A stretch of 64,000 bases of DNA, taken from assembly GCF_039522525.1 (NCBI RefSeq), contig NZ_BAAADO010000003.1, positions 1-64,000 of the forward strand, written 5' to 3'. Each line of letters begins with the position of its first letter. The stretch's first letter is position 1. The notes below the pieces were generated by a model. That model was not told where the DNA came from. It searched no databases and saw only the letters and a program-made list of their open reading frames with translations. This stretch comes from Salinibacillus aidingensis (GTDB lineage Bacteria; Bacillota; Bacilli; Bacillales; Alkalibacillaceae). A program made the position numbers and the translations under genes. Of this stretch, positions 62,719 to 64,000 are shown piece by piece.

Positions 62719-63192
62719 TCATCCTCCTGATTCAGCTATTTTTGCTACCCCTAAAGCGTAATGACTCCAAAGAATCTCTTCTATTAATTCTGCCTGGTTT
62801 TCATCACAATCAATTATAAGGATAATCTCTGAGTGCTTCCCCTTAAGTATTCTTCTGTTCGTTTTAAAAACCTTTTCAGTAAAAAGACGTATAACAAATC
62901 CGACTACAAAACCTGTAAACGCACCGATAAGTCCCCAATATATCGGTCCCCACGCTAATTCAAAACCGATACTGGCACCAATTACCGAAAAAGCTGTTGC
63001 AAGTGCCAGACCAATATCAATAAGGGTAGTGCCATCTGAGCGATGTAGGGTATCAAAGACATTACGTTTTTCCTGACGGTTATCGAGTGGAACAGCGTAT
63101 ATCCTACTTTTGTTAATCCCGTTTTTCTCCAATGTAGAAATCGTTAATTCTAAAAATGAATGACTTTCAAACGTGGAAAACACTTGCACCAT
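62719..63192 (-). CDS. hypothetical membrane protein with glycine-zipper hairpin
   Basis: The 157-residue protein has soluble ends and a central hydrophobic hairpin rich in small residues (DIGLALATAFSVIGASIGFE, GPIYWGLIGAFTGFVVGFVI). This is similar in outline to general-stress and DUF1269-type membrane proteins. The C-terminal half has a ferredoxin-like strand pattern (SEIILIIDCDENQAELIEEI). ATG 63192 overlaps the stop of the upstream gene, so translation is coupled. No family assigned. Confidence 0.65.
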   Translation of the reverse strand: MVQVFSTFESHSFLELTISTLEKNGINKSRIYAVPLDNRQEKRNVFDTLHRSDGTTLIDIGLALATAFSVIGASIGFELAWGPIYWGLIGAFTGFVVGFVIRLFTEKVFKTNRRILKGKHSEIILIIDCDENQAELIEEILWSHYALGVAKIAESGG

Positions 63193-63194
63193 AA

Positions 63195-63515
63195 TCACTT
63201 CACTTTTTGTCCTTTTAATATTTGAAATTCAGGATTTTGATAATTTTCTTTTAAAAATTTTCTCTGTTCTTTTTCATATAATTTGTTGTTTTCAATCGTT
63301 GCAGTATAGGAATCATATGTGGCAAAACCATAAAGTGATGGAAAAAACAACAACCACTCAGGATTCAAAACGGAAGTTGCCTTCTGGATTTCTCCCCAAA
63401 ATAAAAAAGTAATAGCTTCCAGCGCGTGTGAAAAATAAAAAAAGGCCAATGACCAGATGAGGACAAAAGCTGCAGTCAGGATTCTGTGAATGTAAAGCTG
63501 ACCTAATCCTGGCAT
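63195..63515 (-). CDS. membrane protein, second of a tandem paralogous pair, start uncertain
   Basis: From ATG 63515 the protein has 106 residues and starts in mid-helix (MPGLGQLYIHRILTAAFVLI). The same frame is open further upstream (EINYLDKRNPFLAFVWSLF), matching the paralogue at 63595-63999 (LRNPYIVAWWSMAFPGFGHL), but no ATG, GTG or TTG exists before an in-frame stop. The gene may use a rare start, or be damaged. Hydrophobic segments and the motif YDSYTATIENNKLYEKE (IWDSYRTTVDMNKVYILAE in the paralogue) show common descent. Confidence 0.55.
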   Translation of the reverse strand: MPGLGQLYIHRILTAAFVLIWSLAFFYFSHALEAITFLFWGEIQKATSVLNPEWLLFFPSLYGFATYDSYTATIENNKLYEKEQRKFLKENYQNPEFQILKGQKVK

Positions 63516-63594
63516 AAATAGGGACCATACAAATGCTAAGAATGGATTTCGTTTATCTAAATAGTTAATTTCGATTGGCGAGATGACAAATGTA

Positions 63595-63999
63595 TTATGT
63601 ATTAAAACGGTGATTTTCCCGTTCGGCTAAAATGTACACCTTGTTCATGTCTACTGTTGTCCGGTAACTATCCCATATCGCAAACAAATAAACAGGAATA
63701 TAAATTAACAGCCAGCGGGTATCCAATATATCCTTTGCCAGATCAATTTTTCCCTGGAATGAATAAATCATTCCCAGGTTTAGATTTGATTGGACATTCA
63801 CGACCACCTCCCAAATAAATAACAGATACCCTCGTATATATTTTGATAGTAATAAATGTCCAAAACCAGGGAAAGCCATACTCCACCAGGCAACAATATA
63901 GGGATTCCTTAAATGAATTTGGGTCGTTCCCATAACACTGACAAGAGCTTTATATCTTCTGGCTGTATTATCATTTGTGTAATTTTGCATAAAATCCAA
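63595..63999 (-). CDS. membrane protein, first of a tandem paralogous pair (at window edge)
   Basis: The 131-134-residue protein has hydrophobic segments around 31-50, 54-70 and 95-112 and the motif WDSYRTTVDMNKVYILAERE. Starts are ATG 63990 or TTG 63999; the true 5' end may lie beyond the window. No named family is recognised; layout recalls small multi-pass membrane proteins of Bacillaceae. It begins a four-gene same-strand cluster. Confidence 0.6.
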   Translation of the reverse strand: MDFMQNYTNDNTARRYKALVSVMGTTQIHLRNPYIVAWWSMAFPGFGHLLLSKYIRGYLLFIWEVVVNVQSNLNLGMIYSFQGKIDLAKDILDTRWLLIYIPVYLFAIWDSYRTTVDMNKVYILAERENHRFNT

Positions 64000-64000
64000 C

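Overview
The window is a chromosome segment from a Gram-positive, spore-former-type member of the Bacillaceae. I cannot name the genus; the gene set and repeats fit a moderately halophilic relative of Bacillus such as Halobacillus or Virgibacillus (inference). Supporting this are a 23S-5S-tRNA cluster in the order typical of Bacillus, AGGAGG ribosome binding sites with frequent TTG and GTG starts, a SinR/TapA/SipW/TasA locus, class III Fbp, LtaS, a YtrA-type GntR operon and a guanine riboswitch.

Layout. 1-1.99 kb: end of a 23S gene, 5S, then 14 tRNAs and a terminator. 2.4-6.2 kb: a three-gene minus-strand group with a molybdopterin oxidoreductase. 6.8-17.6 kb: a decayed region holding a WrbA-like flavoprotein, a broken DMT transporter, a truncated IS110 element, a truncated PHP protein, a PLD-family nuclease, an intact VTC-DUF4956-CotH trio, and remnants of a two-component system, PrsA, HtrA and a transglycosylase. 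17.87 kb: a lone tRNA-Leu. 18.3-26.1 kb: alkaline phosphatase, a lipoprotein, and a guanine-riboswitch-controlled nucleoside ABC importer. 26.1-31.9 kb: two tandem structured repeats, sinR, and a divergent six-gene matrix-fibre operon. 31.9-44.6 kb: housekeeping and hypothetical genes, including class I FBP aldolase, VWA lipoprotein, DUF4317, Eis-like GNAT, PLA2-like protein and LtaS. 44.9-51.5 kb: YtrA-type ABC operon, ECF sigma factor and Fbp. 51.8-56.6 kb: formate/oxalate transporter, FdhF-type oxidoreductase and FdhD. 56.7-64 kb: SDR, ParA with a partner protein, phasin-like protein, UbiB/AarF kinase-like protein, FMN reductase and a minus-strand membrane-protein cluster running off the edge.

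How genes work together. The tapA-sipW-tasA-tasA-tasA operon encodes a processing peptidase and three TasA-type fibre subunits, ending in a fourth TasA-like protein with an LPETS sorting signal; this is a plausible wall-anchored fibre system and the most interesting coding locus here. The riboswitch leader carries an extra four-armed structured segment between the guanine aptamer and the terminator. Two dispersed structured repeat families (119-120 nt, three copies; about 150 nt, three copies) run through intergenic space; in the first, paired positions covary. The ParA gene is followed by a protein with two SAP-like repeats in place of ParB. All calls come from reading the sequence; no database search was run.
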